Assembly: GCF_014200455.1 (NCBI RefSeq)
Contig: NZ_JACHBW010000005.1
Location: 294,438-358,437 of the forward strand
DNA from: Paraburkholderia bannensis
GTDB lineage: Bacteria > Pseudomonadota > Gammaproteobacteria > Burkholderiales > Burkholderiaceae
Length of the DNA: 64,000 nt
Direction: 5' to 3'
The notes under the pieces are model-generated. The model was not told the DNA's origin. It saw nothing but the letters and a program-made list of their open reading frames with translations, and ran no database searches. The position numbers and the translations under genes were made by a program. Positions 8,602-16,590 of the stretch are shown here, in pieces (positions within the stretch are counted from its first letter, which is position 1; each line of letters begins with the position of its first letter).

Positions 8602-9939
8602 ATGGCAAGTCTGCAATCCCTGTCCCAACCGGACCCTCGTGCGCCAGGCGCATCGCCTGCGCGCGTCGACGACACGTCACTGAAACGTATCGTATTGGCC
8701 TCTGTGGCCGGCAACGCGCTTGAGTGGTACGACTTCTTTCTTTACAGCACTGCCGCCGCGCTCGTGTTCGGCGAGCTGTTCTTTCCGAAGGGCACCGATC
8801 CGCTGATCGGCACGCTCGCGGCCTTCGCTGGCTTTGCGGTGGGCTTTGCGGCACGACCGTTGGGAGGCATCCTGTTCGGCTATGTTGGCGACCGGTTCGG
8901 GCGCAAAGGCGCGCTCGTGTGGACGTTGTCGATCATGGGCGGCGCGACATTCCTGATCGGTGCACTCCCGACCTATGCACAGGTTGGCATCTGGGCGCCT
9001 GCGCTGCTGCTCGCGCTGCGCGTGCTGCAGGGCATTGCAGCGGGCGGCGAATGGGGAGGTGGGGTGCTCATGATCAGCGAGTCTGCGCCTCCGGAAAGAC
9101 GCGGCTTCTATGCCTCGCTCAGCCAGATCGGCGTGGGTGGCGGCTTTGTGCTCTCGGCGGCGATTTTCTTCGTCGTACAGATGCTGCCGAAGGACGCCTT
9201 CATGAGTTGGGGCTGGCGCGTGCCGTTTCTGCTGTCGATCCTCATTTTCGGCGTGGGCGTTTATATCCGCTCGCGACTGCCTGAAAGCGCTGAATTCGCG
9301 CAGCACAAAGCCGAGGGCAAAGAAACGCATATGCCACTCGTCGAAGTCATTCGCAAGCACCCGCGTGAAATCCTGCTGGCGATGGGCCTGCGCGTGGCCG
9401 AGAACGGCGGCTCGTACATCATCCTTGCGTTCTCGCTCGCCTACGGCAAGTTCATTGGCGTGTCGAATCAGGTGATGCTTGGCGGGGTGATCGTGTCGAT
9501 GAGCGTGGAACTTGTGACGATGCTGCTATGGGGGCGGCTGTCCGACCGCATCGGACGGCGTCCTGTGTACCTGATCGGCGCAGGCGGGCTTGTCGTGATC
9601 GCGTTTCCGTTCTTCTGGCTGATCGACAGCCACGTAGCGGCGCTCGTGTGGCTCGCATTCCTGCTAGGCAATGCGGTCTGTCACGGTGCAATGATCGGCA
9701 CGCAGCCGAGTCTGATGAGCGAACTCTTCAGTACCGAAGTGCGCTACACGGGCATGGCGCTCGGTCACGAAGTCGCGGCGGTGTTCGCTGGTGGCCTTTC
9801 CCCTCTGATCGCGACGGCATTGCTTGCCCACTATCACGCAGCATGGCCGGTCGCGCTCATGATGATGGCGATGGGGTTGATTACAGTCGCCGCGCTGGCC
9901 TTTACGCGCGAGACCGTCGTGCGGCGCGCACCCGCATGA
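8602..9939 (+). CDS. MFS transporter, metabolite:H+ symporter (MHS) family
   Basis: A 445-residue, 12-helix permease. The MHS signature is clear: GNALEWYDFFLYSTAAALVF at the first helix, VGDRFGRKGALVWTLSIMG for the loop 2-3 motif (D-R-x-GR-K/R), and LRVLQGIAAGGEWGGGVLM in helix 4. Known relatives (ShiA, KgtP, ProP, CitA) import organic acids or osmolytes with protons. The ATG at 8602 is preferred over an upstream in-frame ATG at 8527 because the extra residues are non-hydrophobic and not family-like. The last codons overlap the thiolase gene as ATGA, so translation is coupled. It probably imports the acid that the neighbouring ligase activates. Confidence 0.92.
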   Translation: MASLQSLSQPDPRAPGASPARVDDTSLKRIVLASVAGNALEWYDFFLYSTAAALVFGELFFPKGTDPLIGTLAAFAGFAVGFAARPLGGILFGYVGDRFGRKGALVWTLSIMGGATFLIGALPTYAQVGIWAPALLLALRVLQGIAAGGEWGGGVLMISESAPPERRGFYASLSQIGVGGGFVLSAAIFFVVQMLPKDAFMSWGWRVPFLLSILIFGVGVYIRSRLPESAEFAQHKAEGKETHMPLVEVIRKHPREILLAMGLRVAENGGSYIILAFSLAYGKFIGVSNQVMLGGVIVSMSVELVTMLLWGRLSDRIGRRPVYLIGAGGLVVIAFPFFWLIDSHVAALVWLAFLLGNAVCHGAMIGTQPSLMSELFSTEVRYTGMALGHEVAAVFAGGLSPLIATALLAHYHAAWPVALMMMAMGLITVAALAFTRETVVRRAPA

Positions 9940-11102
9940 GGCCCACCGCAATGTCCTTCAACGATTTCGACGGCGTGGTGATTCCGGCCGCCGTGGAAGT
10001 GCCGTACAGCCGGCAACCCGGCGCAGGCAATACCGGCGATCTGCTTGCGCGCGCGTTCGGACTGCTCATCGAAAAGTCGGGCCTGTCTCCCAGGCAGATC
10101 GACGGGCTGGGCGTGGCCTCGTTCACGCTCGGCCCCGACCACGCGATCGATCTCGCGTGGCGGCTCGGTCTGAGCCCGCGCTGGTGCATGGACGATTGCC
10201 ACGGAGGCGCGAGTGGCATCAATCTGCTTCAGCATGCGATCCGTGCGATCCAGCACGGCGACGCAAATGCGATAGCGCTCGTCTCAGGCGACCGATTCGA
10301 GGCGGCGGATTTTCGTCAGCTCGTCGAGCACTACAACCTCACCACACGGACCTGGCTGCGCCCGTTGCAGAACGGCGGTCCCAACAGCGTGTTCGCCATG
10401 CTCACGCAACGCCACGCGCGCTGCCATGGCCTCACGCGCAGCGACTACGGCGCGGTGTGCATAGCGCAACGCGCTTGGGCCACGCAGAACCCGCAAGCGG
10501 TTTATCGCACACCGATGTCGCTCGCCGACTATCTCGAAGCGCCGCCGGTCGCCGATCCACTCGGGCGTTTCGACTGCGTGCCGGTGGTCAGCGGCGCGAA
10601 TGCGATCTTGCTCACGCGCGCCGATCTTGCCGCCGGTGTCCCGACGGTTCGCGTGCGCGCGCTTCAATGCCTCTACAACGCAGATCATCAGGAAGGCGAT
10701 GGGTTGACAACGCCGCTTGCAAGCATCAGCGGCGAACTCTGGCGACAGGCGGGCTTCGGCGCTGCCGATGTCGATGTGGTTTCGGTCTACGACGATTACC
10801 CAGTGATGACGCTCGTGCAGTTGTGCGACCTGGGATTCGCGCCCGACGGCGATCTGCGCGCGCTGATCAGCCGCCTGGGCACGCGCGCGCTCGCAGTCAA
10901 CACGTCGGGCGGGCAGCTATCGGCCGGCCAGGCGGGCGCCGCGGGCGGCATGCACGGCCTCGTGGAGGCCATCACCCAGCTGCGCGGCGCGGCTGGCGAG
11001 CGGCAGGTGAAGAGCGCCACCCGCGCCGTCGTAAGCGGCTATGGCATGGTCGAGTACCGCTTCGGCATGTGCGCGAACGCGGTCGTACTGGAGCGGACAT
11101 GA
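9936..11102 (+). CDS. thiolase-like protein (SCP-x/lipid-transfer thiolase family)
   Basis: A 388-residue thiolase-fold protein. The nucleophilic-Cys region reads WCMDDCHGGASGINLLQHAI, and the C-terminal loop reads NTSGGQLSAGQAGAAGGMHG, where classical thiolases have GGxxxxGHPxGATG; the catalytic His of GHP is thus a Gln here. A partner gene for a DUF35 zinc-ribbon/OB protein overlaps its stop codon as ATGA. That pairing is typical of non-classical thiolases and of the steroid side-chain retro-aldolases (Ltp2 with ChsH2-type partners). I infer C-C bond cleavage or formation on a CoA thioester, not necessarily thiolysis. An ATG at 9951 is an alternative start. Confidence 0.85.
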   Translation: MRPTAMSFNDFDGVVIPAAVEVPYSRQPGAGNTGDLLARAFGLLIEKSGLSPRQIDGLGVASFTLGPDHAIDLAWRLGLSPRWCMDDCHGGASGINLLQHAIRAIQHGDANAIALVSGDRFEAADFRQLVEHYNLTTRTWLRPLQNGGPNSVFAMLTQRHARCHGLTRSDYGAVCIAQRAWATQNPQAVYRTPMSLADYLEAPPVADPLGRFDCVPVVSGANAILLTRADLAAGVPTVRVRALQCLYNADHQEGDGLTTPLASISGELWRQAGFGAADVDVVSVYDDYPVMTLVQLCDLGFAPDGDLRALISRLGTRALAVNTSGGQLSAGQAGAAGGMHGLVEAITQLRGAAGERQVKSATRAVVSGYGMVEYRFGMCANAVVLERT

Positions 11103-11461
11103 ACGGCGCCACGACATCACTTGAAGTTCACGAATGCACGCAATGCGGTACGACGCTGTTTCCGGCGCGTTACTTTTGCCCCGCCTGCGGAGGGAAGAAC
11201 TGGCTGGCGCGCACGACGCAAACTGGCGTCGTGATGGAAGCGACCGTAGTGCGCCATCGCGCGGGCGAGGGCGAGGGCGGGGCCAGTCCACTGCATCTTG
11301 CGAGCGTGCGCACGCAGGCAGGTCCCGTCGTGATCGCGCGCATGGAGATGCCGCTCGCGGACGAGACGCTAGTCAGTCTCGCAGTCGATGCCCTGCATCG
11401 CATCGTTGCACACCCTATCGATACAACCGGATTGGCGGGGGATCACCATGTCGATCAATGA
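11099..11461 (+). CDS. Zn-ribbon OB-fold protein (DUF35 family), thiolase partner
   Basis: A 120-residue protein with an N-terminal rubredoxin-like zinc ribbon formed by Cys13, Cys16, Cys27 and Cys30 (CTQCGTTLFPARYFCPACGG), followed by a short OB-fold with VVMEATVVRHRAG and PVVIARMEM strands. DUF35 proteins bind thiolase-like subunits and hold the CoA end of the substrate or complete the active site. The start overlaps the thiolase stop codon (ATGA) and its own 3' end overlaps the SDR start by 14 bases, so the three are translationally coupled and probably work on the same CoA-bound intermediate. Confidence 0.87.
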   Translation: MNGATTSLEVHECTQCGTTLFPARYFCPACGGKNWLARTTQTGVVMEATVVRHRAGEGEGGASPLHLASVRTQAGPVVIARMEMPLADETLVSLAVDALHRIVAHPIDTTGLAGDHHVDQ

Positions 11462-12161
11462 AAGCGTCGCCTTCGTGACGGGCGCGAACGGCGGCCTGGG
11501 CGAATGCTTTGTGCGCACGCTGCTCGCACGCGGTGCGGCGAAAGTCTACGCTGCCGCGCGGCGCATCGATGCCTTGAACTACGACGATCCGCGCGTTTGC
11601 GTCGTCGAGCTGGACGTAACGAATCCTGCGCAGATCGCGCGCGCCGCCGCGCTGGCACGCGACACGACGCTCCTTGTGAACAACGCCGGTCTCAACCGTC
11701 TGGAGCCGGCGCTCGCCTGTAGCGACATGCAGGCCGCGCGCGCCGAAATGGAAGTCAATTATTTCGGACCGCTGATGATGATCCGAGCGTTCTCTCCTGC
11801 AATGGAGGCGGGCAGCACGATCGTCAACGTGCTGTCGATTCTCGCGCGCGTCACGTTGCCGTCGATGGCTACGCTCTGTGCTTCGAAAGCCGCGGCGCTG
11901 CGCATGGCTGAAGGCGCACATGCCGAACTGGCGCCGCGCGGCGTGCGTGTCATCTCGGTTCTGCCAGGAGCGATCGACACAGCGATGAGCCGTGATTTCC
12001 CGCCCCCGAAGCTCGCGCCCGCGGACGTCGTAGAGGCCGTGTTGAATGCACTCGGCGGCGAGGCCAGCGAGATATACGTAGGCGACATGGCCGCCCAGGT
12101 TGCGGCGGGCCTCGCGACGGACCGGCAGGCGACACAGCGCTATCTAGCGAGCGCCGCCTGA
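11448..12161 (+). CDS. SDR family protein lacking the catalytic tyrosine
   Basis: A 237-residue SDR with an intact cofactor motif (VTGANGGLGECF) and NNAG (LVNNAGLNRLEP). In the catalytic region the sequence is SMATLCASKAAALRM: the position four before the Lys, normally the catalytic Tyr, is Leu. The DNA (CTC TGT GCT TCG AAA) confirms this reading. The Ser of the triad is probably the S in VLSILAR. So either the enzyme uses a different acid/base or it is a non-redox binding protein. It sits inside the CoA-ligase/thiolase operon, overlapping the DUF35 gene by 14 bases. The ATG at 11448 gives the usual SDR N-terminus; upstream in-frame codons encode no family sequence. Confidence 0.88.
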   Translation: MSINESVAFVTGANGGLGECFVRTLLARGAAKVYAAARRIDALNYDDPRVCVVELDVTNPAQIARAAALARDTTLLVNNAGLNRLEPALACSDMQAARAEMEVNYFGPLMMIRAFSPAMEAGSTIVNVLSILARVTLPSMATLCASKAAALRMAEGAHAELAPRGVRVISVLPGAIDTAMSRDFPPPKLAPADVVEAVLNALGGEASEIYVGDMAAQVAAGLATDRQATQRYLASAA

Positions 12162-12202
12162 GCGACTTCCATCTCGATACTTATGCAATCAAGGAGCACA
12201 TT

Positions 12203-13441
12203 GTGAGCGGTACTTTCATCGACATTCCTTCGAACGACGGCCAGACATTCGCGGCTTACCTCGCTACCCCACAATACGGCTCGGGGCCCGGCATCGTGCT
12301 GCTGCAGGAGATCTTCGGCATTAACGGCTATATGCGCGACATGGCGGATCTGCTGGCTGAAGAGGGCTATGTGGTACTCGTGCCCGATCTGTTCTGGCGC
12401 ATGACACCCGGCGTGAATCTCGCGTACGAAGGTGCGGACCTCGAACAGGCCCTGCAGTACAACACGCGGCTCGACGTCGATCGTGCCGTGCAGGACGTGG
12501 CCGCGACCATGGCGGCGCTGCGGGGGCTCAGGCAGCAGGTGGGCAAGGTGGGTGCGCTGGGATTCTGCCTGGGTGGGAAGCTGGCCATGTTGACGGCCGC
12601 GCGCACCGATGTCGACTGCGCAGTCAGCTATTACGGTGTGGGACTTGACGCGTTTCTGGACGAGATTTCGGCAATACGCTGTCCGATGGCGTTTCACTTC
12701 GCGGCTGACGATAGCCTTTGCCCGCCGCCCGTGCGCGAAGCCATTCAGGCCGAGATGTCGCGCAATCCGCTCATCGATCAGTACGTGTACCCCGATTGCG
12801 ACCACGCATTTGCAACGCCGGAGCGCGCCTCATATGACAAACCCGCTGCCAGCATGGCGTGGTCTCGTACCGTCGCGCTGCTGCGCAAGGTGCTTGGTCC
12901 CGTCTACGATCTGAACTCGTTATGGGAGGCGCATTGCTACCATGAGTTCGCGACGCGTGACGTCGACGCCATCATGCCGACCATGGTCGCGCAACCGTAC
13001 GTGAATCACGTACCGACCATGACCGGCGGAGTGGGACACGATCAGCTCAAGCGCTTCTACAGGTATCACTTCGTGGATGCGAATCCGCAGGACACGCGTC
13101 TGATTCCCTTGTCGCGCACGATCGGCGCGGACCGCATCGTCGACGAATTTGTGTTCTGCGCAACCCACGACCGGGAAATAGACTGGCTGCTTCCGGGGCT
13201 GGCACCCACCGGCAAGTATTTCGAAATTCCGATGCTCGCGGTGGTCTGCTTCCGCGGCGACAAGCTCTACAACGAACACATCTATTGGGACCAGGCGTCG
13301 CTGCTGGTGCAGATCGGCGTTCTCGATCAGACCGGACTGCCCATCGCGGGCATCCAGACCGCGAAGAAAATGGTTGATGAACGGCTGCCCAGCAATACGC
13401 TCATGACGAACTGGACATCGAGCGAAGGCAAGCGCATCTGA
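12203..13441 (+). CDS. dienelactone hydrolase / SnoaL-like fusion protein
   Basis: A 412-residue two-domain protein. Residues 1-235 are a dienelactone hydrolase (carboxymethylenebutenolidase type) alpha/beta hydrolase with the usual Glu36 (LQEIFG), nucleophile Cys122 (GFCLGG), Asp169/170 (FAADDS) and His201 (CDHAF). Residues about 240-412 form a SnoaL/NTF2-like domain (EAHCYHEFATRDVDAIMPTM, then HVPTMTGG and YNEHIYWDQASLL), a fold used by polyketide cyclases and small dehydratases. Dienelactone hydrolases open enol-lactones in aromatic ring-cleavage pathways; the fusion suggests two consecutive steps on one intermediate. GTG start with AAGGAG seven bases upstream. Sixth gene of the operon, 41 bases after the SDR. 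Confidence 0.9.
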   Translation: MSGTFIDIPSNDGQTFAAYLATPQYGSGPGIVLLQEIFGINGYMRDMADLLAEEGYVVLVPDLFWRMTPGVNLAYEGADLEQALQYNTRLDVDRAVQDVAATMAALRGLRQQVGKVGALGFCLGGKLAMLTAARTDVDCAVSYYGVGLDAFLDEISAIRCPMAFHFAADDSLCPPPVREAIQAEMSRNPLIDQYVYPDCDHAFATPERASYDKPAASMAWSRTVALLRKVLGPVYDLNSLWEAHCYHEFATRDVDAIMPTMVAQPYVNHVPTMTGGVGHDQLKRFYRYHFVDANPQDTRLIPLSRTIGADRIVDEFVFCATHDREIDWLLPGLAPTGKYFEIPMLAVVCFRGDKLYNEHIYWDQASLLVQIGVLDQTGLPIAGIQTAKKMVDERLPSNTLMTNWTSSEGKRI

Positions 13442-13540
13442 TCAATGTCATTGCCCAGCGGACCGCCTGGTCCCAGACATGTATCGGCCGATTCAGGCGG
13501 CAGGCAAATACCAATCATAGCCAACCACACTGGAGATTTC

Positions 13541-14662
13541 GTGAAAAAGTTATCTGCACTATCGTTAGGATTGCTACTCTCTTCGCAGGTGGCGTATGCC
13601 CAGAGCAGTGTCACGATCTACGGCATCATCGACGATGGCCTGACCTGGTCGAGCAACCAGGGTGGCCACAACGCATGGCAGATGCAGGCGGGAATTTCCC
13701 AGGGTAACCGATGGGGGTTCAGGGGCACAGAGGATCTGGGTAGCGACTGGTCCGCACTTTTCAGGCTGGAAAACGGCTTCAACGGCAACACGGGCACAGC
13801 GTCGCAAGGCGGCCGGCTGTTTGGACGGCTTGCCTACGTTGGTTTGTCCAACACCCATTACGGCACGATCACTCTCGGGCGTCAGGGCGAGGCGATTGGC
13901 GATTACATCGGGCCGCTCACGGCGAATGGCTCGCTGCCAGGCGGCATTCTATTCGCGCATCCAGGCGATATGGACAACGTCGGCATTGACTATCACCTGA
14001 ATAACACGGTGAAGTATCTCTCTCCGACTATAGGCGGTTTTTCCGCCATGGCGCTGTACAGCTTTGGTGGTGTGGCCGGCGACTTTGCGCGCAACAGCGC
14101 GAAGTCGTTCGCGCTTCAGTACACGTATGGCGGCGTGCAGATCGCCGCGGCCTACACCGCAATCGATCACCCGGCCGATGCAGTCACCGAGGGGTTATGG
14201 ACCTCCTCGAATACCGTCTCGGGCAATTACGGCAAGGCCGCGGGCCACTATTCGGTGTCCGGGGTGGGAGCAGGCTACACCTTCGGCGCATTTCGCGTGA
14301 GTGCGGACTGGACGCATACGCGTTTTGGCGATCTCGATCCGACCCTGGGCGCTAAAGTAGGCGGTCACGTCACGTTCGATACGGGCGAACTGGTCGGCGG
14401 CTATTTCGTCACGCCCACGCTGCAACTTGGCACGGCGTTTAGTTATACGGCGGGGAATGTTTCCTCCACCGGTCAATTGCCGCACTACGCCGAACTCGAC
14501 GCAAGCGTCGACTACTTTCTCTCGAAAATGACCGATGTGTATGCGAGCGCCACCTGGCTGCACGCCGGCGGCGGTGCGCTTGCTGATCTCGCGCCGGTGT
14601 TGTCGGCCTCGAGTTCGGCCAATCAGGTCGCGCTGCGTATCGGTATGCGCAAGAAGTTCTAA
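13541..14662 (+). CDS. Gram-negative outer-membrane porin (OmpC-like, Burkholderia type)
   Basis: A 373-residue precursor. The start is a GTG at 13541: MKKLSALSLGLLLSSQVAYA is a signal peptide ending in AYA, and the mature protein begins QSSVTIYGIIDDGLTW, the standard beginning of betaproteobacterial trimeric porins. Typical motifs follow (SRWGFRGTEDLG-like NRWGFRGTEDLGSDW, FRLENGFN, LFGRLAYVGL, GTITLGRQ) and the chain ends in Phe (RIGMRKKF), as required for BAM-dependent insertion. It lies 99 bases after the hydrolase/SnoaL gene in the same direction and probably lets the substrate of the operon cross the outer membrane. The frame is open further upstream to 13445, but that would destroy the signal peptide. 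Confidence 0.93.
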   Translation: MKKLSALSLGLLLSSQVAYAQSSVTIYGIIDDGLTWSSNQGGHNAWQMQAGISQGNRWGFRGTEDLGSDWSALFRLENGFNGNTGTASQGGRLFGRLAYVGLSNTHYGTITLGRQGEAIGDYIGPLTANGSLPGGILFAHPGDMDNVGIDYHLNNTVKYLSPTIGGFSAMALYSFGGVAGDFARNSAKSFALQYTYGGVQIAAAYTAIDHPADAVTEGLWTSSNTVSGNYGKAAGHYSVSGVGAGYTFGAFRVSADWTHTRFGDLDPTLGAKVGGHVTFDTGELVGGYFVTPTLQLGTAFSYTAGNVSSTGQLPHYAELDASVDYFLSKMTDVYASATWLHAGGGALADLAPVLSASSSANQVALRIGMRKKF

Positions 14663-14719
14663 GCGCGAAGTGATCGAGCGACTGTTCAAGGCGGGACGCG
14701 GCTTCGTGCATCCTTCATT

Positions 14720-14975
14720 ATCCAACGTGGAATTGAAGTGGGACAACCGGCAGAGTTCGGCCGCGAACCGCCCTTCGCAGTTTGCCGTCCAAATGGCCGT
14801 TGTATTCCTGGAACCAGCCATGTTTCGGCAATATGAGAACGTCAACCGGTTTCCCCAAAAGAGATTCGGCAAAGAGCCAATGAAGACTGAAACTTCTGAC
14901 CAGCATGAATCGCAGGATGAGCGCTGCGTCGTCAACGGTGGCGGGGCGGATCGTGAGTGCCGTGATCGCAATCGA
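14720..14975 (-). pseudogene. possible GNAT acetyltransferase remnant
   Basis: In one minus-strand frame the segment ALTIRPATVDDAALILRFM looks like the N-terminal strand and helix of a GNAT acetyltransferase (I-R-x-A-x-x-x-D-A). Downstream fragments in this and neighbouring frames (GKPVDVLI, then AEHG-like pieces) hint at the rest of the fold, but no single frame continues it and the acetyl-CoA motif is not found. I read it as a decayed GNAT gene beside the MocR gene; chance resemblance cannot be excluded. Confidence 0.3.
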
Positions 14976-15082
14976 ATTCCTGATGAGCAGGGGAAGCAGG
15001 CTCACGATCGTATTCGAAAGAGGATATGCATATACTGAGCTTCTGATGTCGACCCTCAGTGCAAGTTGCGACCCGCGACTCG

Positions 15083-16519
15083 TCAATGGCAGCTTTCTGG
15101 CTTCAATTGACAAGCTATTGCTCGCCTCGCCAGCGTGCCCAAAGTGTGTATTTCTTTTTCAACGTCGGGGGACCAAGGACGGCCGTAGTTAAGCCGGATG
15201 TGACGGTCAAATTCGCGGCCACACGAAAAGATTGCGCCGGGCGCTATTGCGATTTCGTGCGCTTCCGCCATTTCGAACAACTGCACTGCCTCTACGCCTT
15301 CTGGAAGTTGCACCCATAGAAAGAATCCTCCCGGCGGCCTGATCACCACGGTCCCTTTGGGAAAGTATCGGATAACCGCGGCCACCATCAATGTCTGAAG
15401 GGACGCCAGTTGGCGGCGCAATTTACGTAGAAGCCGGTCGTAGTCCCCATGCTCAAGGTAGTCAGCGATTGCACATTGCGCAGGCACAGACGCCGGGGTC
15501 ATCGTCAGCCAGCGTTCGTGCTCAATTCTCGCGGCGTAGCGGCCCGCCGCGACCCAGCCGAGCCGCAGACCCGGCGCAAGGCTCTTCGAAAACGAACCGC
15601 AGTGCAGCACGAGACCATTCGAATCGAAGCGCTTCGCCGGATAGGCCGGCGTCAAACCAAAATGCAGTTCGCGGAATACGTCGTCCTCGATTAGCGGCAC
15701 GCCATGTTTCGCCAGCAAGCTGACGAGTGCTTCCTTCCTTTCATCGGAGAGTGTCGCGCCTGTCGGCTGGTGCAGCGTCGTCATGAACCAGCAAACCCGT
15801 ACCGGATGCTGCCGCAACGCCGCCGCTAATACCCCGAGGTCGAGTCCACGGTGCGGATCGACGGGTATTTCAACGGTTTTCAAACGCAGGCGCTTAACCG
15901 CATCTTGTACCGCATGGAAAGCTGGCCGTTCGATTGCAATGGTGTCGCCGGGCCGCGTCAGAACCTTTAAGCAGAGTATCAGTGCATCGAGCGCGCCACT
16001 CGTCACCACAACCTCTTCGATTGGGACCGTGACGCCCGTGACCGCGTAGCGCAGTGCGATCTGGCGACGCAGCGCTGCTTCGGCCGTTCCTGCCGACAAG
16101 GTATTGCGCGAACTGGCCATCATCCGGGTTGCTGCAGTCAAAGAGCGCGAAATTCGGCCAAACGGGAATAGCTGGGCACTCGGCTCCGAAGAGCCAAGTC
16201 CCGGATGCGCGCATCGACGTTGAGCCTTCATGAAGCGGATAGTCAGGCTGTCACCATCAGCCTCTTCAATGCTGCGCTTTGGAACAATTGCCAGTGATTT
16301 CGTCGACGCAGACCGACTTGCGACGAAATAACCCGACCGAGGTCTTGCGACGATCAAGGCTCGTCGTTCGAGGGTGTAGTAGGCGTGGAAAACAGTTGAG
16401 GGGCTCACGCGGTACGAACAGCTTGCCTGACGCACCGACGGGAGCCGCACGCCGGGTTCAAGCGTACCGTTAAGAATCAGGCTTTCGAACTCCGCCGCCA
16501 GTTGGAGATAGCGCTTCAT
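15083..16519 (-). CDS. MocR-type regulator: GntR HTH fused to class I aminotransferase domain
   Basis: A 478-residue PdxR/MocR-type protein. Residues 1-65 are a GntR winged helix (RYLQLAAEFESLILNGTLEP, LPSVRQASCSYRVSPSTVF, ARPRSGYFV). Residues about 110-470 are an aminotransferase-like domain with the PLP-binding Lys312 (CGSFSKSLAPGLRLG) and the Asp of IEDDVF. One conserved residue is changed: the NPTG loop reads HQPTG, with Gln for the Asn that normally contacts PLP. Such regulators sense PLP, often together with an amino compound. A close paralogue lies at 18395-19846 in the opposite direction, where the loop is the normal HNPTG. The target is unknown; the pair flanks an EAL gene. Confidence 0.9.
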   Translation of the reverse strand: MKRYLQLAAEFESLILNGTLEPGVRLPSVRQASCSYRVSPSTVFHAYYTLERRALIVARPRSGYFVASRSASTKSLAIVPKRSIEEADGDSLTIRFMKAQRRCAHPGLGSSEPSAQLFPFGRISRSLTAATRMMASSRNTLSAGTAEAALRRQIALRYAVTGVTVPIEEVVVTSGALDALILCLKVLTRPGDTIAIERPAFHAVQDAVKRLRLKTVEIPVDPHRGLDLGVLAAALRQHPVRVCWFMTTLHQPTGATLSDERKEALVSLLAKHGVPLIEDDVFRELHFGLTPAYPAKRFDSNGLVLHCGSFSKSLAPGLRLGWVAAGRYAARIEHERWLTMTPASVPAQCAIADYLEHGDYDRLLRKLRRQLASLQTLMVAAVIRYFPKGTVVIRPPGGFFLWVQLPEGVEAVQLFEMAEAHEIAIAPGAIFSCGREFDRHIRLNYGRPWSPDVEKEIHTLGTLARRAIACQLKPESCH

Positions 16520-16590
16520 TAATATGTCATACTAATTAAATGGAGCTGTCGCGCTTTGCTCCGGGTGCGGTTGCGGGTGGAACACTTCAT

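Noticed and set aside
9528..9935. N-terminal extension of the thiolase frame into the MHS transporter gene
   Set aside because: The extra residues are Arg-rich and out of frame with the transporter; the ATGA overlap at 9936 gives the natural start.
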